Assembly (NCBI GenBank): GCA_963573305.1
Contig: OY754337.1
Location: 70,095,094 to 70,159,093, forward strand
Direction: 5' to 3'
Length of the DNA: 64,000 bases
DNA from: Pyrrhosoma nymphula
Taxonomy: Eukaryota; Arthropoda; Insecta; Odonata; Coenagrionidae
A program made the position numbers and the translations under genes. Positions 60,508 to 64,000 of the stretch are shown here, piece by piece. Each line of letters begins with the position of its first letter. Position 1 is the first letter of the stretch. The notes under the pieces are model-generated. The model saw only the letters and a program-made list of their open reading frames with translations, searched no databases and was not told the DNA's origin.

Positions 60508-63500
60508 TCTTCGTTAGCTTCTGTTTCTCTTTCTCTTTCGTGGAGCGGTTTTTAACTGAATTTCGCACTCAAACAGCAGAAGTCGATCCTGAAACATTCT
60601 CTGCATCTTCTAAAGGAATATATCAGCCCCCTATTCTCCTATATTCATCAGTTATCCTCAGGAGATACCCAAATCGTACTTCTGTCTTCGCCCTCATTTC
60701 GAGTAATGCTTTCTATGTCTTGCTGTTAGACTCTTGGACGTAGGTTATTCTTGTCATATTCCATCGCCATTAATATTATACGTATGCATACGTCTTGACT
60801 AACGGTATAATGTTCAGGCACTTCTACAATGGAACTTTCAAACGTCAACGGTGGTGATTTTAGGTCGTCTTGGTAACTTTCCGCGCTTTTATTTGATCAT
60901 CGAAAATAGTTTGAGATGGAGCGTCATTTTAATGATTATTAATCAGATGAGCTGTGTCACTGATAGTCACGAGGGAAGAGGAAAGTCAAAAAATAAAGGT
61001 CATGACAGTCGACAAAAGACATGGAAACAGCTATGATTTTGATGGTACAACATCTGTCTTTTTTGGAGCTCTTCAGTGATCATAAGCGTTTCGGTTGTTT
61101 CTTACCTACTGTATATTTTAACCTCTCGTTTGTCTTCTCAGTTCTCTTCTCAAGTGAGGGCTTCTTCTTATTGGAAAATGTTTTCAATCCGGCCTCTTCA
61201 CGTTAACGATTTCCTCTCGTTTCCCCCGGTGGGATTTGCTCTTCTGTTTATTTCGCTCGAAAATCCTGTGGTTTTTTGGTTCGCCGCCGCGCTGATTTAT
61301 TTCAGGGGAAAATAAAAAAAGAGGAGGTTTCAGGAGCTTACGATTTGTGGCGGTCGCTCTTCCGTACTCTCTCTATGTGTTGCGAGCTCCCACTTTAAAC
61401 GACCGATAATATGTCCTTGCAAAAAAAGCCTTCATTTCGCACTGTGGCTCGAGGGTCGTACTTTTATCGATAAATTGATATTTTTCACCCTTACTCTCTT
61501 GCTCCTGGGAAGGATGGAGATATAGGGGATACGATTTGTATTTTCTCCTCCCAAGTGGAAATCTCCGTTCCCTTTCACAATACGTCGTATCTAGTCTCTC
61601 TCTCCGCAGCGGCGTCATTGGCGTACGACGCGATACAGATTTACGAGATTTTTTGCTCGGATGAACGGGATTTTAATTCGGCATATCCTTGTGTCGGATA
61701 TTTCGTTGCGTATCGGAAGCGAGAGAAAGGTCTTGCGAGGCTGGTCCGCTTCAAGTGAAATTCACTGTTGTGAGAACGTGGATAATACGTTTTCATACCC
61801 TCCATAGGATCAGATTGGTTATCCGCCTGCTAGATTTCATTTCTCGGTTCATACAGTTCGCATATAGCACCAGCCTCCCGACGATAGAAGAGCCATCCTT
61901 CGAATTGATTTTTATTTCTTGCTTGCAATATGTTTGCAATTGATATGTATGTTAGTTTTGCAATATTCTTAACTTATAAACCAGCTTGAATTTCGTATGT
62001 ATTTTCGGAAGAAAAATTACTTTTACTGGAGGCAATGACGTTAGTGTACTACTTCACCAGGCAACAGACCACGAACCTAATTGTTGACGCAGTTATCTAA
62101 ACAGTTTGTTGCCTGCCATATAACATCTTTTTGATATTCGTGGTTGTCTTTGCCTTGTCTCTCAATTGTTTTTGTCTTTAAAACATTCAGATGTAAATGC
62201 TTCTTTTTGTGCTATTATTATGTGGGGAAAGGTAAAATTACCTCCAAACCTAATATCCCTTAAGTCCCTTTCGATCGATTCCTTTCAATCTTGTCACTGA
62301 TATGTTGTTAAACACCTACAATAAGGTCGTCAAAGACATTTCATGTCACAGCTCTGGCAAAGGCACTGCAAAGGCATAATGACTGTAAGGATTGACAGTG
62401 GCGTAATTTATTTGAAATTATGTAAATTTTCTGTAGGGTTGAAAAATAAAATTGAATATCTCAGTAGCGTTGCTGCTCAGGAAATGATTTTTCACGGATG
62501 CCCACCATTCCGATCGCAGTAATGGAAAGCAAGAGTCACTCAAAGCGCTTGCGTTTTGCGTAGCATTTACGCCTACAATTTGAGCGTTTAATTGTGAAAA
62601 CATCTTAGGCAATCGTGTTTAATTGGATATGGAATAAATTATTCGCTCTGATTATCTTGGCTGCACGTTATAGCGTGAGGAAAAGAATGTGAGACTCCAC
62701 GAAATGGTGCATGACGTTGCATAAATTTTAATTTGTTTCGGTTAGTGATTTTATATCTAGTAAAAACATGTATCAAATTACGGTACGCTTCCAGAATAGG
62801 CCATGAATCTTAGCATGAGTGATTTTAGAAAAAAGAATAACTGTTACGGCCACTAAATTAATTGCTATACCCCAATGGTATGCTTTCTTAAAGAATTTAC
62901 CTGGTATTGATACTGAATTACCAATTAAAAGGAGTGTACTGTGTGGCGTGTAGTGAATAAGTTTCATTTTAGCAAGTAACCATAAATAACAGGAAATTGT
63001 GTATCAAATCTTACTACAATGATAACTAATTTTATAAAGAAAATTGGGCAAGGCCATAAACTAAGCCCTGTTCCTTAACCCGAGACGTCATGCTAGTGGT
63101 TTGGGTTAAGGGATAGGGAGTACCCTCGCATTGGAATGCTCTATTCGGTTCCTCTACAAGATATGAGCATTGGGTATGTCTTCATCACTTGACGCGATAC
63201 CGGTATTGGTCCATATTTCAACCGCGAACGAGTTAAGCTCCAATGGTTACGCGATAAATGAATTCCTTTCAATCGCTTTTTTCATCAAATAGGAAGCTTG
63301 TTTATTTTGTGCGGACTAATGTGAATTTTTTTAATGCTCGGCGAGGATCGTGAGGCTGAAACCAAATTTCGATACCTATACTCTGGTGCGTGATGGCGCA
63401 AGAAAAAGAAAAAGAGGGAACGACGGAGGGAGGGGGTGTGGGCGACATCAATGAATGAATGTTTCGACGCGAGGTGCGATTGCTGCTTATTTGATTCTCG

Positions 63501-64000
63501 ATTGACGAATGAAAGGAGGGAGTCGCTGAGGGGAGTGGTTGTCTGCCGCTCCCTAACTCCCCAAAATGCTCCGCTTCTCCATCACGCGTTCGTGGATCGC
63601 GCTGCTGGGCGTACACTTTTATTTTCGGGAGGACGCGCACTTCAGAAGAGATCCCAAACCCCCCGAGGGATTACCGTGCCGAAAGCGAAAGTATTGCAAT
63701 CCGATAAGCCGGTTCGGGGAATATGAGAGCGGGCGGATGGAGGTTCCGATACAAAGATTATTTTATTTTTTCTCGCATGAGAGGCGACGGGGATAGGTAG
63801 GTAGACATGTGTACGTGCTGTGAGTGGGGGAGGCAGAAAGAGACCCGGGATGAATTTAGTCTCTGCTGTCAGGTTAAGGGGTGGTGGCGTTGTTTATCCC
63901 TCAAGAAATTTCCCCTCTTTCCCGTCTTAATCTCTCTCCACCCCTCTGCTTCTCGTACAACCGGATTCTTTTGAAAAATGTATGCTTCAATTTCCCAAAC
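60508..64000. other. No gene recognised; CpG-rich right edge
   Basis: AT-rich up to 63330, with a GGTTAAGG inverted pair near 63075-63115. From 63340 to the end the sequence is richer in GC and CpG and several frames of 76-112 codons overlap on both strands. A regulatory region near the window edge is possible but not shown. Confidence 0.3.

Noticed and set aside
1..64000. CRISPR arrays, bacterial operons, prophages, viral genes
   Set aside because: No regularly spaced repeats, no ribosome-binding-site-led gene strings and no viral protein motifs were seen; composition and repeats are those of an animal genome.

Overview
This window reads as non-coding nuclear DNA from an arthropod, most likely an insect or a chelicerate. 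It is AT-rich, has no long open reading frame (none over about 180 codons), no operon structure and no convincing complete gene. What can be identified is mainly transposon-derived: short TTAA-flanked elements, Penelope-like retroelement (PLE) remains, tRNA- and 5S-rRNA-derived SINEs, LINE tail fragments and a hAT-type MITE. The host assignment is inference from this repeat content.

The best preserved block is 10.19-14.56 kb. Elements A2, A3 and B2 sit end to end and share single TTAA target sites. A2 is interrupted by a 1.1 kb PLE with a GIY-YIG endonuclease domain, a 12-bp target-site duplication and inverted terminal copies. B2 is interrupted by a 5S rRNA-derived SINE. A third B copy (B3) follows. 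A similar nest, B1 inside A1 at a TTAA, lies at 0.7-1.8 kb. A4 at 56.3 kb carries a tRNA-derived fold-back element with a 12-bp target-site duplication. A larger TTAA-flanked element with 'GGCGGCTTTACACATGG' termini occupies 57.86-59.49 kb. It is followed by a decayed LINE C-terminus that is itself interrupted by a hAT-like MITE.

The most interesting signal is a small RNA-like fold found at seven loci (2.5, 10.5/11.4, 17.6, 31.35, 32.87, 37.73 and 42.49 kb). It consists of a hammerhead-like core box related to CTGANGA, one extra base, a 4-5 bp stem whose sequence changes while pairing is largely kept, GAAA, and a self-complementary CC..GG ending in TC. Two of these loci are inverted pairs, and one pair forms the ends of the intact PLE, which links the fold to PLE 3' ends.

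Other features: a series of G/purine-rich islands between 0.2 and 27 kb, nearly all G-rich on the + strand; two CpG/GC-rich patches (31.8-32.8 and 63.3-64 kb) that could be regulatory; and one open segment at 3.39-3.73 kb with good splice-site consensus at both ends, which is only a candidate exon. Long stretches (3.7-6.4, 17.7-20.0, 27-31.3, 33-37.6, 39.5-47.7 and 48.3-56.3 kb) show nothing recognisable beyond AT-rich unique-looking DNA and may be intronic or intergenic.
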